From: Bisgaardia hudsonensis
GTDB lineage: Bacteria; Pseudomonadota; Gammaproteobacteria; Enterobacterales; Pasteurellaceae
DNA length: 64,000 nt
Reading direction: 5' to 3'
NCBI RefSeq assembly: GCF_004345785.1
Contig: NZ_SLXI01000002.1
Location: 384,778-448,777 of the forward strand
Both the position numbers and the translations under genes were made by a program. Below, piece by piece: positions 17,682 to 27,312 of this stretch. The notes under the pieces were generated by a model. That model did not search any database and had not been told where the DNA came from. It worked only from the letters and a program-made list of their open reading frames with translations. The stretch's first letter is position 1. Every line of letters begins with the position of its first letter.

Positions 17682-20261
17682 TTAAGCAAGTTCAGTCAAC
17701 TTTTGTTGTAACTCTAACTGTTTAAAAGGTTTTACTAAAACAGAAAATTGTTTTGCTTTTTCTAATTGCTCCATATGTCCAGTCATTAAAAGTATTTTTA
17801 CTTGAGGTAAGTTTTCCTTTACCCATTTAGCTACATCTATACCACTTAAATTACTAGAAAGCATAATATCAGATAACAAATAATCAATTTGCTCGCCTTT
17901 GGAAAAATGCTCTAATGCTTTTTCTGCTGATTCACATAAAATGGTTTTATAACCAAGTGAGTTTAATTGTTCAGCAAGAGTATCCCGCAAACTAGCCTTA
18001 TCTTCTATAACTAAAATAGTATATTGAGTTTCATAAACAATATCTTTAGTTATTAAAAGTGGACTTGTGTAGTCTATTTTTCTTGCAATAGGTAACTGCA
18101 AATGAATAGCGGTACCGTTATACAACACCGAATCAATTTTAACTCGCCCTTTTGATTGATGAACAAATCCATAAACCATTGACAATCCTAAACCACTCCC
18201 TCTTCCATTATGCTTTGTAGTAAAGAAAGGTTCAAAAACACGTTTTTGTGTTTGTTCATCCATTCCACACCCATTATCAATAATAGAAAGTTGTACCATC
18301 TTCTCTATACAATGTGTATGTTGCACATCATAGCATTTGGTACAAATAATAATATTCCCCTTATTATCCAAAGCGTCTTTAGCATTAACTATTAAATTTA
18401 ATAATGCTGTTTCAAGTTGATTCTTATCAATATACACCAGTGGCAGATTTTCTTCCAAATCTAACTCAACTTTAATAGATGGAGGAATAGTATGCTTAAT
18501 TAAATCTCGAGATTCCAATACAAGTTGATTAATATCCACAGTTGTAGGATAAAGTGGTTGTTTTCTTGCATAAGCTAGTAATCGTTGAGTTAATGTTGCA
18601 CTATTTTCCGCAGCTTTTAATGCCCGATGTAGCCGTTTTGCTTGTTTTTCATCAAGTTGTTCAGAATCAATTAAATCTAAATTGCCAATAATGATGGCAA
18701 GAAAATTATTGAAATCATGTGCAATACCACCAGTTAAATGACCAATTGCTCGCATTTTTTGACTATGAGCAATTTCATTTTCTAATTGTTTTCGCTGAGT
18801 TCTATCAATTAGAAAAGTAACTAGTCCATCTTTTAATGGGCTAACCCGCCATTCTAATATCTGTTGTTTGAATTCAATTTCAAGGAAATCTTGTTCTTGT
18901 CGAATTTTTTTTAACAATTTTAAATCAATCAATTGATCTCGACCAATAACTTTAGCTTGTTGAGCATTGAAATACTCAACAAGTGTATTAATACTTTGCT
19001 CCTTATATTCTGTAAAAAAATCCTGTAATAAACTCTTAAATTGAGCATTGTGAGAAACCAAATTCAATTGATTATCAAAAATAGCTAATCCATCTCTCAT
19101 AGCTAAAAATGTTTGCTCTAATAATTCACTTTTTTCCTTCAATAAAGAGTCCGTCTGCTCCAAAGTAATCACATTTTGATGAAAAATATCAAATGTACGA
19201 GCTAAATCACCAATTTCATCTTGTGTTTTCTGTTGGGGTACAACAATATCTTTATCTCCTTGCGATAAGCGTTTTAGTGCATTCGTAATTGAGTATAAAC
19301 GCTTGCCAATCAAAGTATAAATATACTTTCCTAATACAATGATTAACAAAATAGTAAATAAAGAAAAAAATAAAATATATGAACTCTGCGTCGATAGCCT
19401 CTGTTGAATTTGACTGGATGCTATTTGCACACTTTCAACCTTTTCTTTTGCAAGATGAGTATATTGCTCATCAATTTTTTTCACTAAAGCATCAATTTGA
19501 AAAGTTAGAAATTTAATTCTAAGATTAATTTCAGCCAAATTATTAGCACAAGTAATAAGGATAGGGAATTGCTTCTCTAACTTAGAAAGTTCAATATGAA
19601 TATCTATATTTTCACCAGTATTTGGAAAAAACAACAAACTAGATTGAATGCTTGAAAATACGCTTATTGAAAAATTACTTTTTGCTGCATCTTCAATTAA
19701 TTTCTCAACTCTATCAAGCTGGGGAATAAAATCTGCAGAGAGCTTACTGCGTTTTTCCAAACGTTTAATGTGTTGAATATAAAGTAAACCTTGATTTAAA
19801 TTACTAAGAATATCAGTATGAATGATATGACGCTGATGAGTTTGTAGTAATAATTCTTGTACACTTTTTTCCAGCAATCCAATATTGCTAACTATTTGCG
19901 CAAATAGCTGATCTTGTTCTAAAGTTGATTGTTTCGCTTCGATTAATAGCTTTTGTAATTGTTTCGTATGTAGTGCTAGAGCCTTTGATTCCTCTTGATA
20001 TTCAAGAGCCCCCATTGTTTGGGTTAAACGTTTTGCATAAGTTGAAATTTGTGCTGTTTTCACTCCTAGTATCATGGATGAAAACATCTGATTAAGCGAG
20101 CGATCACGTAAATCAGATAACGAATTATAAGTAGTATTTAACCCTACTATAGCGGTTGTACTAATAAAAATAATCAGCGATATAGCTATAATCAGAAAGA
20201 AAACTAAACGGAAACGTACACTATATGGCTTTGAGAAAAAAAAAGTTCGACAATTTTTCAT
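17682..20261 (-). CDS. Hybrid sensor histidine kinase, TorS-like layout, no HPt
   Basis: The 859 residues run as follows: transmembrane helix (17-39), an all-helical periplasmic sensor (40-293), second helix (294-317), HAMP (318-370), a PAS-like segment (375-490), HisKA with phospho-His515 in GGIAHDFNN, HATPase with N626, DNG at 662-664 and GRGSGLGLS (686-694), and a C-terminal receiver with Asp798 and Lys844. There is no HPt domain, unlike TorS. The operon it faces encodes a sugar ABC importer, and an OmpR-type regulator lies beyond it. Phosphate could pass directly from His515 to that regulator. The signal is probably the sugar or its binding protein (inference). Confidence 0.9.
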   Translation of the reverse strand: MKNCRTFFFSKPYSVRFRLVFFLIIAISLIIFISTTAIVGLNTTYNSLSDLRDRSLNQMFSSMILGVKTAQISTYAKRLTQTMGALEYQEESKALALHTKQLQKLLIEAKQSTLEQDQLFAQIVSNIGLLEKSVQELLLQTHQRHIIHTDILSNLNQGLLYIQHIKRLEKRSKLSADFIPQLDRVEKLIEDAAKSNFSISVFSSIQSSLLFFPNTGENIDIHIELSKLEKQFPILITCANNLAEINLRIKFLTFQIDALVKKIDEQYTHLAKEKVESVQIASSQIQQRLSTQSSYILFFSLFTILLIIVLGKYIYTLIGKRLYSITNALKRLSQGDKDIVVPQQKTQDEIGDLARTFDIFHQNVITLEQTDSLLKEKSELLEQTFLAMRDGLAIFDNQLNLVSHNAQFKSLLQDFFTEYKEQSINTLVEYFNAQQAKVIGRDQLIDLKLLKKIRQEQDFLEIEFKQQILEWRVSPLKDGLVTFLIDRTQRKQLENEIAHSQKMRAIGHLTGGIAHDFNNFLAIIIGNLDLIDSEQLDEKQAKRLHRALKAAENSATLTQRLLAYARKQPLYPTTVDINQLVLESRDLIKHTIPPSIKVELDLEENLPLVYIDKNQLETALLNLIVNAKDALDNKGNIIICTKCYDVQHTHCIEKMVQLSIIDNGCGMDEQTQKRVFEPFFTTKHNGRGSGLGLSMVYGFVHQSKGRVKIDSVLYNGTAIHLQLPIARKIDYTSPLLITKDIVYETQYTILVIEDKASLRDTLAEQLNSLGYKTILCESAEKALEHFSKGEQIDYLLSDIMLSSNLSGIDVAKWVKENLPQVKILLMTGHMEQLEKAKQFSVLVKPFKQLELQQKLTELA

Positions 20262-20378
20262 TTATTTACTCTCATATTGTATGCCCTACTATTAAATATG
20301 ATACAAATAAAATTCCCTTATCGAGAATACATAATTTATAACTAATTTACATAAATTAATTTTGAATAATGTGTATTT

Positions 20379-20394
20379 TGTGATCTAAATCTCA
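20379..20394 (+). promoter_or_regulatory. CRP-binding site of the sugar ABC operon
   Basis: TGTGA-TCTAAA-TCTCA flanked by TTT and AAT matches the 22-base CRP consensus with one change in the second half-site. It is 119 bases before the first ABC gene in the 244-base divergent region, so it could act on both directions. Confidence 0.65.
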
Positions 20395-20425
20395 AATTCA
20401 ATAAAAATACTAGATTATGACAATT

Positions 20426-20454
20426 ATGAATGAAATTCGACATTTTCCATTCAT
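20426..20454. promoter_or_regulatory. Candidate regulator site before the ABC operon
   Basis: Inverted repeat ATGAATGAAA / TTTCCATTCAT (one bulged base) around TTCGACAT. Its left arm overlaps a 9-base-spaced direct repeat ATTATGA (20414 and 20423). OmpR-type regulators favour direct repeats, so either element could be the binding site of the regulator at 24025. Confidence 0.4.
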
Positions 20455-20505
20455 ACTCTTATGATTAAATGAAAAGCATGTTGAATTAAAAAAGAGAATT
20501 ATTGG

Positions 20506-22017
20506 ATGGACAACATTAGTTCAGCTTCACAAAGCTCTCCTATCTTACAAATGAAAGGCATTGCAAAACGTTTTGGTACATTTTATGCACTACAAGATGT
20601 GGATTTATCCGTTTATTGTGGTGAAATTCATGCATTAATGGGAGAAAACGGTGCAGGTAAAAGTACATTAATGAAAATTTTAGCTGGAGCTTATACTTCA
20701 TCATCAGGAGATATTTTGATTGATGGAAATACCTTCCCAATTACCTCTCCAAAAGATGCGATTAAAGCAGGCATTACGCTGATTTATCAAGAAATTCATC
20801 TCTCTGCAAATTTAACGGTAGCTGAAAATATTTTTCTTGGTCGTGAAATCAAAAATATGTTTGGCTTAGATCTTAAAACTATGGCTGAAGAATCACAAAA
20901 AGTCCTCAATCGTTTAGGTGCTCAATTTTCTTCAACTCAAAAAGTATCCTCTCTAACGATCGCAGAACAACAACAAGTTGAAATAGCTCGGGCATTACAT
21001 CGCAATAGTCGTATCCTTGTAATGGATGAACCCACTGCTGCACTATCTTCTCGAGAAACAGAACGTTTATTTGAATTAATCAAAAAACTACGAAGTGAAG
21101 GAATGGCAATCATTTACATTAGCCATCGAATGGCTGAAATATATGAACTTGCAGACCGTGTTAGCGTATTACGAGATGGAAAATACGTTGGTTCATTAAC
21201 TCGAGAAAATCTTAACTCTGCCACACTAGTACAGATGATGGTTGGACGTCCATTAACTGATTTGTTCAATAAAGAAAAAGTTTCGATAGGAAAAGAAGTC
21301 TTGCGAGTAGAAAAATTATCAGATGGTAATAAAGTACAAGATGTTTCCCTAACAATACATGCTGGTGAAATTATTGGCTTATCTGGGCTTGTCGGTGCTG
21401 GTCGTTCAGAACTAGCTCATTTACTATTCGGAGTAAAATCAGCAATAAAAGGAAAAATTTATTTAGAAAATAATGAGATTAATTTTAATTCCCCGAGAGA
21501 CGCTATTACACATCGTATAGCACTATTACCTGAAAATAGAAAAGAAGAAGGTTTGTTTTTAGATCTCAATATTTTAAAAAATATTACAATGGTAACAATG
21601 GAACGTGATGCCACAATGCTTGTAATTAATCAGTCTAAGGGTAAACAAATTACACAAACAGCGATTGATGGGTTAAAAATGCGTGTACCTAGCGAAAATG
21701 TAAATGTTAGTGGATTATCAGGAGGTAACCAGCAAAAAGTATTACTTTCTCGTTGGGCTGCAATTGAACCGAAACTATTTATTATGGACGAACCAACTCG
21801 GGGTGTTGATGTTGGTGCAAAAAGTGAGATTTATCGAATGATGATTGAAATGGCTAAAAGAGGCGTTGCAATTTTGATGATTTCCAGTGAGTTGCCCGAA
21901 ATTGTAGGAATGAGTGATCGGGTATATATCATGCGCGAAGGTTATACAGTCGGTGAATTAAAAGATAAAGATATTAATCAAGAGCGTATTATGGCATTAG
22001 CTTGTGGTGCAGAATAA
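20506..22017 (+). CDS. Sugar ABC transporter, double ATPase (RbsA/FrcA class)
   Basis: This 503-residue protein is two fused nucleotide-binding domains. Domain 1 has Walker [10 protein letters not shown] and Walker [12 protein letters not shown], with a degenerate signature (SLTIAEQQQ). Domain 2 has a degenerate Walker A (GLVGAGRSE) and an intact LSGGNQQ signature with [20 protein letters not shown]. This split is normal for the ribose/xylose/fructose class and leaves one active ATP site per half. First gene of the operon with permease and binding protein; the CRP site and inverted repeat lie upstream. Confidence 0.95.
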   Translation: MDNISSASQSSPILQMKGIAKRFGTFYALQDVDLSVYCGEIHALMGENGAGKSTLMKILAGAYTSSSGDILIDGNTFPITSPKDAIKAGITLIYQEIHLSANLTVAENIFLGREIKNMFGLDLKTMAEESQKVLNRLGAQFSSTQKVSSLTIAEQQQVEIARALHRNSRILVMDEPTAALSSRETERLFELIKKLRSEGMAIIYISHRMAEIYELADRVSVLRDGKYVGSLTRENLNSATLVQMMVGRPLTDLFNKEKVSIGKEVLRVEKLSDGNKVQDVSLTIHAGEIIGLSGLVGAGRSELAHLLFGVKSAIKGKIYLENNEINFNSPRDAITHRIALLPENRKEEGLFLDLNILKNITMVTMERDATMLVINQSKGKQITQTAIDGLKMRVPSENVNVSGLSGGNQQKVLLSRWAAIEPKLFIMDEPTRGVDVGAKSEIYRMMIEMAKRGVAILMISSELPEIVGMSDRVYIMREGYTVGELKDKDINQERIMALACGAE

Positions 22018-22044
22018 CAAGATATGATATTTAGGAGAAAGAAT

Positions 22045-23010
22045 ATGACGACATCAACAAAATTCGAATTTAAAAAACTAGCACTCTCTGATGCAATGCA
22101 GGCAATGGGGATTTTACCAATTCTAATTCTTATAATGATTGTTTTTTCATTTGTTGCACCAAATTTTATGACTGAAGCAAATGTATTAAATATCACTCGG
22201 CAAGCCTCCATAAATATCGTTCTTGCAGCAGGAATGACCTTTGTAATACTAACTGGGGGAATTGATCTTTCTGTTGGCTCTATTCTTGGTGTTACAGCTG
22301 TTGTTGGTTTAGTTACATCATTAAATCCAGCATTAGCTGAATTTGCGGTCCCCCTTGCCCTACTTGCTGGACTAGGAATGGGAATATTTAATGGTTTACT
22401 TGTAGCCTATGCAGGCCTACCTCCCTTTATAGTAACGCTGGGAACCTATACAGCACTTCGTGGTGCAGCCTACCTAGTCGCCGATGGAACAACAGTTATT
22501 AATTCAAAAATATCCTTTAGTTGGATAGGGAATGGTTATTTAGGTTCAATCCCTTGGTTAGTAATTATTGCATTTGCTGTTATTGCGATTTGTTGGTTTA
22601 TTTTACGACGTACTACTTTAGGCACACACATTTATGCCGTAGGCGGTAATTTACAAGCTGCACGCTTAACAGGAATTAAAGTTTCTTTTGTTTTAATATT
22701 CGTTTATGCGACCAGTGGTTTATTATCAGGACTTGGTGGTGTAATGAGTGCATCTCGTTTATACAGTGCTAATGGTAATCTTGGTGTTGGCTATGAATTA
22801 GATGCAATTGCAGCCGTTATTTTAGGTGGAACAAGTTTTGTTGGCGGCATTGGTACTATTACAGGTACTCTGATTGGCGCACTGATTATTGCTACCTTAA
22901 ATAACGGCATGACGTTAATGGGGGTGTCTTATTTTTGGCAACTCGTTATCAAAGGAGGGGTTATTATCGTCGCTGTATTGATCGATAAATACCGTACTCG
23001 TTCAGCTTAA
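22045..23010 (+). CDS. Sugar ABC transporter permease (RbsC class)
   Basis: I start it at the ATG at 22045 because AGGAGA lies 7 bases before it; an in-frame ATG at 22024 has no site. The 321 residues form eight to ten helices with the class marks NILNITRQASINIVLAAGMTFVILTGGIDLSVGS-type opening, AYAGLPPFIVTLGTYTALRGAAYL, and YELDAIAAVILGGTSFVGGIGTI. It forms a homodimeric channel with the ATPase above. The substrate cannot be read from it. Confidence 0.93.
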   Translation: MTTSTKFEFKKLALSDAMQAMGILPILILIMIVFSFVAPNFMTEANVLNITRQASINIVLAAGMTFVILTGGIDLSVGSILGVTAVVGLVTSLNPALAEFAVPLALLAGLGMGIFNGLLVAYAGLPPFIVTLGTYTALRGAAYLVADGTTVINSKISFSWIGNGYLGSIPWLVIIAFAVIAICWFILRRTTLGTHIYAVGGNLQAARLTGIKVSFVLIFVYATSGLLSGLGGVMSASRLYSANGNLGVGYELDAIAAVILGGTSFVGGIGTITGTLIGALIIATLNNGMTLMGVSYFWQLVIKGGVIIVAVLIDKYRTRSA

Positions 23011-23040
23011 ATAATATCTACTTATGAGGAGAGAATTATC

Positions 23041-23970
23041 ATGAAATTAAAAACATTAGCAGTATCTTTAATGCTAGCACTCGCACCATTCGCACAAGCA
23101 AAAGAGTTAAAATCAATAGGCGTAACAGTTGGAGACCTAGCAAACCCATTCTTCGTACAAATTGCAAAAGGTGCTGAATTAAAAGCCAAAGAACTTGCTG
23201 GCGACAACGTAAATGTGGTATCTGTTTCAAGTGGCTATGATTTAGGGCAACAAGTTGCTCAAATTGATAACTTTATTGCAGCTAAAATGGACATGATAAT
23301 ACTAAATGCCGCAGATTCAAAAGGTATTGGACCTGCGGTTCAACGTGCTCGTGATGAGGGAATTGTTGTTATAGCAGTAGATGTAGCAGCTGACGGAGCC
23401 GACGCTACCGTAACATCAAATAACTATCAGGCTGGTGAGATTGCCTGTCAAGTCATTGTAGAGAAACTGAATGGAAAAGGAAATGTAGTAATAATCAATG
23501 GCCCACCAGTATCAGCAGTGCAAGACCGTGTTCAAGGTTGCCAAGATATATTTTCAAAACATAATGAAATTAAAGTGCTATCTCACAATCAAAATGCAAA
23601 AGGTAGTCGTGAAGGTGGTTTAGAAGTGATGACCTCATTATTAATTGCTCATCCTAAAATTGATGCTGTATTTGCAATCAATGATCCAACAGCTATCGGA
23701 GCTGATTTAGCTGCAAAACAAGCACAACGTAATGAATTTTTCATTATGGGCGTAGATGGTTCTCCTGATGGAGAAGAGGCATTAAAATTATCAGATAGTT
23801 TATTCCGAGGAACGCCTGCACAAGATCCACAAGTGATGGCTGCTGAAGCAGTAAAAATTGGTTATGATATTTTACAAGGCAATCCAGCTCCTAAAAATCC
23901 AGTATTAATTCCTGTGCATTTAGTTACACGTGATAATATCAAAGATTATAAAGGTTGGACTGTAAAATAA
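23041..23970 (+). CDS. Periplasmic sugar-binding protein (RbsB class)
   Basis: This 309-residue protein has a signal peptide (MKLKTLAVSLMLALAPFAQA, cut before KE) and a PBP-I fold: GVTVGDLANPFFVQIAKGAE, LNAADSKGIGPAVQRARDEGIVVIAVDV, VTSNNYQAGEIACQ, AINDPTAIGADLAA and VDGSPDGEEAL. The two Cys of GCQ and IACQ may form a disulfide. PBP-I proteins such as TorT also serve as co-sensors for TorS-type kinases, which makes this the likely link to the kinase at 17682. With a fructokinase and a xylulokinase-like gene downstream, a ketose is the best guess for ligand. Confidence 0.93.
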   Translation: MKLKTLAVSLMLALAPFAQAKELKSIGVTVGDLANPFFVQIAKGAELKAKELAGDNVNVVSVSSGYDLGQQVAQIDNFIAAKMDMIILNAADSKGIGPAVQRARDEGIVVIAVDVAADGADATVTSNNYQAGEIACQVIVEKLNGKGNVVIINGPPVSAVQDRVQGCQDIFSKHNEIKVLSHNQNAKGSREGGLEVMTSLLIAHPKIDAVFAINDPTAIGADLAAKQAQRNEFFIMGVDGSPDGEEALKLSDSLFRGTPAQDPQVMAAEAVKIGYDILQGNPAPKNPVLIPVHLVTRDNIKDYKGWTVK

Positions 23971-23985
23971 TTTACAACATATACC

Positions 23986-24011
23986 CCTCTCTCTTTTAAC
24001 AAAGAGAGAGG
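23986..24011 (+). terminator. Terminator of the ABC operon
   Basis: An 11-bp stem CCTCTCTCTTT/AAAGAGAGAGG with a short loop between convergent genes. The following T-run is weak (AATATATTTAT). Confidence 0.6.
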
Positions 24012-24024
24012 AATATATTTATAT

Positions 24025-24756
24025 CTAACATTGCTCAACGATTACCGAAAATAGATATCCAACACCACGCACAGTCTGAATATAAGTTGGTGTCTTTGGA
24101 TTTGGCTCAAGTTTTTTACGTAATCGCATAATTAAAACATCAATAGTGCGGTCAAAAATTTCAAAACTTTCACTATGTGTAAGCTCTAATAATTTTTGAC
24201 GAGAAAGTACTTTTTGAGGATTAGAAACAAGTGCGTGTAGTAGTGTATATTCACCTTGTGTTAGCATCATTTCCTGTTTTTGTGGAGAATATAGTTTATG
24301 ATTTTCAGTATCGAGAATCCAATGATTAAATATAAATCCTTTGTAGGGGGCATTAATCATAAGAGACTGTGGTTGACTACGACGTAAAATAACTTTTGCT
24401 CTAGCCACTACAACACGAGGATAAAATGGCTTTGGAATATAATCATCCGCCCCCATTTCCAATCCTACAACAATATCTGATTCAGAACCTAAACCACTTA
24501 GCATTATTACAGGGGTTGTAGTTATTAATTTCAAACGTTGTAATAACTCTAAACCATTGATATCAGGTAAAATTAAATCTAAAAAAATCAACGAGAAATT
24601 AGGAGTAGATTCCAATAAATTCAATGCTTGTTTACCTGTTTGAGCAGTAGTGACAGAATAACCATGATCTTCAAAAATATCACTAAGAAGTTCACAAATT
24701 TGAACATCATCGTCAATAATAAGAATAGTGGAATTATGTAGCATTACTGGACTCAT
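24025..24756 (-). CDS. OmpR/TorR-type response regulator
   Basis: 243 residues: a receiver with the acidic pair DDD (15-17), phospho-Asp60 (IFLDLILP) and Lys in DDYIPKPF, then a winged-helix DNA-binding domain ending RTIDVLIMRLRKKLEPNPKTPTYIQTVRGVGYLF. It is the only regulator near the hybrid kinase, on the other side of the ABC operon. The start is uncertain: ATG 24756 or ATG 24744, neither with a strong ribosome site. Predicted to control the ABC and kinase genes. Confidence 0.93.
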   Translation of the reverse strand: MSPVMLHNSTILIIDDDVQICELLSDIFEDHGYSVTTAQTGKQALNLLESTPNFSLIFLDLILPDINGLELLQRLKLITTTPVIMLSGLGSESDIVVGLEMGADDYIPKPFYPRVVVARAKVILRRSQPQSLMINAPYKGFIFNHWILDTENHKLYSPQKQEMMLTQGEYTLLHALVSNPQKVLSRQKLLELTHSESFEIFDRTIDVLIMRLRKKLEPNPKTPTYIQTVRGVGYLFSVIVEQC

Positions 24757-24847
24757 TCATTAAATAAACACTTCCAGAGTATATATAATTTATTGGTAAA
24801 ATACTATTATTCAAGAAACAAAGTTAAAAATAAATGAGGTAGCAGTT

Positions 24848-25768
24848 ATGAGAATTGGTATTGATTTAGGTGGTACAAAAATAGAAGTAATAGCTCTATC
24901 TGATCATGGTGAAGAACTATTCAGAAAAAGAGTACCAACACCTAGGGGCTCTTATGAGTCAACATTATTAGCTATTAAAGGTTTAGTTGATGCTGCTGAG
25001 CAGGCTACAAAACAAACTGGAAGCGTTGGTATTGGTATTCCAGGTACAATATCACCTTTTAACAATAGAGTAAAAAATGCAAATTCAGTATGGCTAAATG
25101 GAGAATTACTTGATAAAGATCTTCGTCAATTATTAAATAGAGAAATTCGTATTGCAAATGATGCAAATTGTATGACAGTATCAGAAGCAACTGATGGTGC
25201 AGGAGCTGGAAATCGCATTGTTTTAGCCTTAATTTTAGGGACTGGTTGCGGTTCTGGGATCGTCATTAATGGTAAACCACATAATGGTAGTAATGGTATT
25301 GGCGGTGAATGGGGGCATAATCCATTACCTTGGATGGATGAAGAAGAACAAAAAATAGCACACGAAAACGAATGTTATTGCGGACATCATGGTTGTATTG
25401 AGCAATTTATCTCTGGCACAGGTTTATGTGATGACTATGAACGTCGTTCAGGTCAACGTCTCAAAGGTAATGAAATTGTTATACTTGCGGAACAAGGTGA
25501 TGAACTTGCAGAAAAGTCATTACAAGCCTATGAACGCCGTTTGGCAAAAGCATTATCTGCCTATGTAAATATATTAGATCCAGATGTTATCATTTTCGCT
25601 GGCGGAGTTTGTAATATCGATCGCCTTTATACTAATGTTCCTAAACTAATGCCTGAATATATTTTTGGTAAGGAATTTCAAACACCTATCCGTAAAGCGT
25701 TACATGGTGATTCAAGTGGAGTAAGAGGCGCTGCTTGGTTATGGCCATTAAAAAATAAACCAGAATAG
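24848..25768 (+). CDS. mak: Fructokinase (ROK, Mak type)
   Basis: This 306-residue enzyme is close to E. coli Mak over its length: [55 protein letters not shown] with catalytic Asp105, [16 protein letters not shown], zinc site His157 with Cys176, Cys178 and Cys183 ([17 protein letters not shown]), and [13 protein letters not shown] at the end. It phosphorylates free fructose to fructose-6-phosphate. Free fructose enters by ABC rather than PTS, so the neighbouring importer makes metabolic sense. GAGG precedes the start. Confidence 0.93.
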   Translation: MRIGIDLGGTKIEVIALSDHGEELFRKRVPTPRGSYESTLLAIKGLVDAAEQATKQTGSVGIGIPGTISPFNNRVKNANSVWLNGELLDKDLRQLLNREIRIANDANCMTVSEATDGAGAGNRIVLALILGTGCGSGIVINGKPHNGSNGIGGEWGHNPLPWMDEEEQKIAHENECYCGHHGCIEQFISGTGLCDDYERRSGQRLKGNEIVILAEQGDELAEKSLQAYERRLAKALSAYVNILDPDVIIFAGGVCNIDRLYTNVPKLMPEYIFGKEFQTPIRKALHGDSSGVRGAAWLWPLKNKPE

Positions 25769-25782
25769 TAATAGGATGAAAT

Positions 25783-27246
25783 ATGTACATTGGTATTGAT
25801 TGTGGTACACAAGGCACAAAAGTTGTTGTTGTAAATTATCAACAAAAAAAGGTACTAGGTGTTGGCTATGCTCCACATAATATTATTGAAAATAGTCAAG
25901 GTAAACGTGAGCAACAGCCACTATGGTGGACAAATGCACTTATTGAAGCATTTCATCAAGCAATAAAACTATCTGAAATTGATCCGCTCTTAATCCAAGG
26001 TATCGGTATTTCTGGTCAACAACATGGATTAGTTATGCTAGATGATAATGATCTACTATTATACAATGCTAAACTATGGTGTGATACCGAAACTAGTTTA
26101 GAAAATATTGATTTTATTAAATTAATTGGAGGAGAAGAGAAAGCATTTTCTCTATTAGGCATTTTACCCCAAACAGGTTATACAGCCTCAAAAATACGTT
26201 GGTTTAAAAAGCATTATCCTGAAAAATATCGACGTATTGCTAAAATTATGTTACCACATGATTATCTTAACTATTGGCTCACTGGCTGCTTTAATACGGA
26301 ATATGGTGATGCATCAGGTACAGGTTATTTTGATGTCATTAATCGCAAATGGCATATTGAAGTATTTCATTTACTTGCACCTGAATTAGACCCACAAAAA
26401 GTTTTACCGCAATTAGTTTCTTCGGAACAGAAAATTGGAACAATCAAACCATCCATTGCAAAATTATTAGGATTATCAGAATCTGTAATTGTATCTACAG
26501 GTGGTGGGGATAATATGATGGGAGCTATAGGTACAGGGAACATAAAACAAGGTATTGTCACGATGAGTTTAGGTACTTCTGGCACACTTTACACCTATAC
26601 TGACAAACCGCTTACACATTTGCCAATAGAAATAGCAAATTTTTGTTCTAGTACGGGAGGATGGTTACCTTTAATTTGTACAATGAATATGACTTCTGCA
26701 AATAAGAATCTTATGAGCTTATTACATATTGATGTTAATCAATTTAATGAATTAGTTCAAAATAGTCCTATTGGTGCAGAGGGAATAACTATATTACCTT
26801 TTTTTAATGGGGAGCGTGTCCCTCCACGTCCTCAAGCTAAAGCTACTATTTTTGGATTAGATACAACCAACTTTACTCAAGCAAATCTTTGCCGAGCAAT
26901 GATGGAAGCAACAAGTTTTACTTTACGTTATGGATTAGAATTATTTCATCAAGCTGGTTTATCCACAGAACAAATTCGCTTAATAGGAGGTGGAGCGAAA
27001 AGTAAAATATGGCGACAAATGATTGCGGATATAATGAATACTGAAGTAGTTTGTTTAAAAGAAGATGAGGCTGCAGCATTAGGAGCAGCTATTCAAGCAA
27101 TGTGGGTCAATCAAGAAGATAGCCTTGAAGCCCTATGTGATATATTTATACATATTGAAAGGCAATCAATTAGAAAACCCAATAAGCAAAATGTAATAAA
27201 ATATAACGAACTTTATCAAAAATACTTAGTAATGTTAGCTAAATGA
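25783..27246 (+). CDS. xylB: FGGY kinase, xylulokinase-like
   Basis: This 487-residue protein follows E. coli XylB: GIDCGTQGTKVVVV with Asp6, GISGQQHGLVMLD, LWCDTET, YTASKIRWFKKHYPE, MLPHDYLNYWLTG, GDASGTGYFDV, GGGDNMMGAIGTG with catalytic base Asp243, and IRLIGGGAKSKIWRQMIADI. It likely makes xylulose-5-phosphate, but ribulose or another ketose cannot be excluded. It is 14 bases after mak, so the two are co-transcribed. Neither a xylose isomerase nor a polyol dehydrogenase is present here. The name rests on overall likeness. Confidence 0.8.
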   Translation: MYIGIDCGTQGTKVVVVNYQQKKVLGVGYAPHNIIENSQGKREQQPLWWTNALIEAFHQAIKLSEIDPLLIQGIGISGQQHGLVMLDDNDLLLYNAKLWCDTETSLENIDFIKLIGGEEKAFSLLGILPQTGYTASKIRWFKKHYPEKYRRIAKIMLPHDYLNYWLTGCFNTEYGDASGTGYFDVINRKWHIEVFHLLAPELDPQKVLPQLVSSEQKIGTIKPSIAKLLGLSESVIVSTGGGDNMMGAIGTGNIKQGIVTMSLGTSGTLYTYTDKPLTHLPIEIANFCSSTGGWLPLICTMNMTSANKNLMSLLHIDVNQFNELVQNSPIGAEGITILPFFNGERVPPRPQAKATIFGLDTTNFTQANLCRAMMEATSFTLRYGLELFHQAGLSTEQIRLIGGGAKSKIWRQMIADIMNTEVVCLKEDEAAALGAAIQAMWVNQEDSLEALCDIFIHIERQSIRKPNKQNVIKYNELYQKYLVMLAK

Positions 27247-27251
27247 AAATA

Positions 27252-27278
27252 AGGACAATATTGACCTAATATTGTCCT
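27252..27278 (+). terminator. Terminator after xylB-like gene
   Basis: An 11-bp stem AGGACAATATT/AATATTGTCCT with a 5-base loop, 5 bases after the stop codon. Confidence 0.75.
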
Positions 27279-27312
27279 CAATAGATATTTTACCATCCTT
27301 GCAATTAAGATA

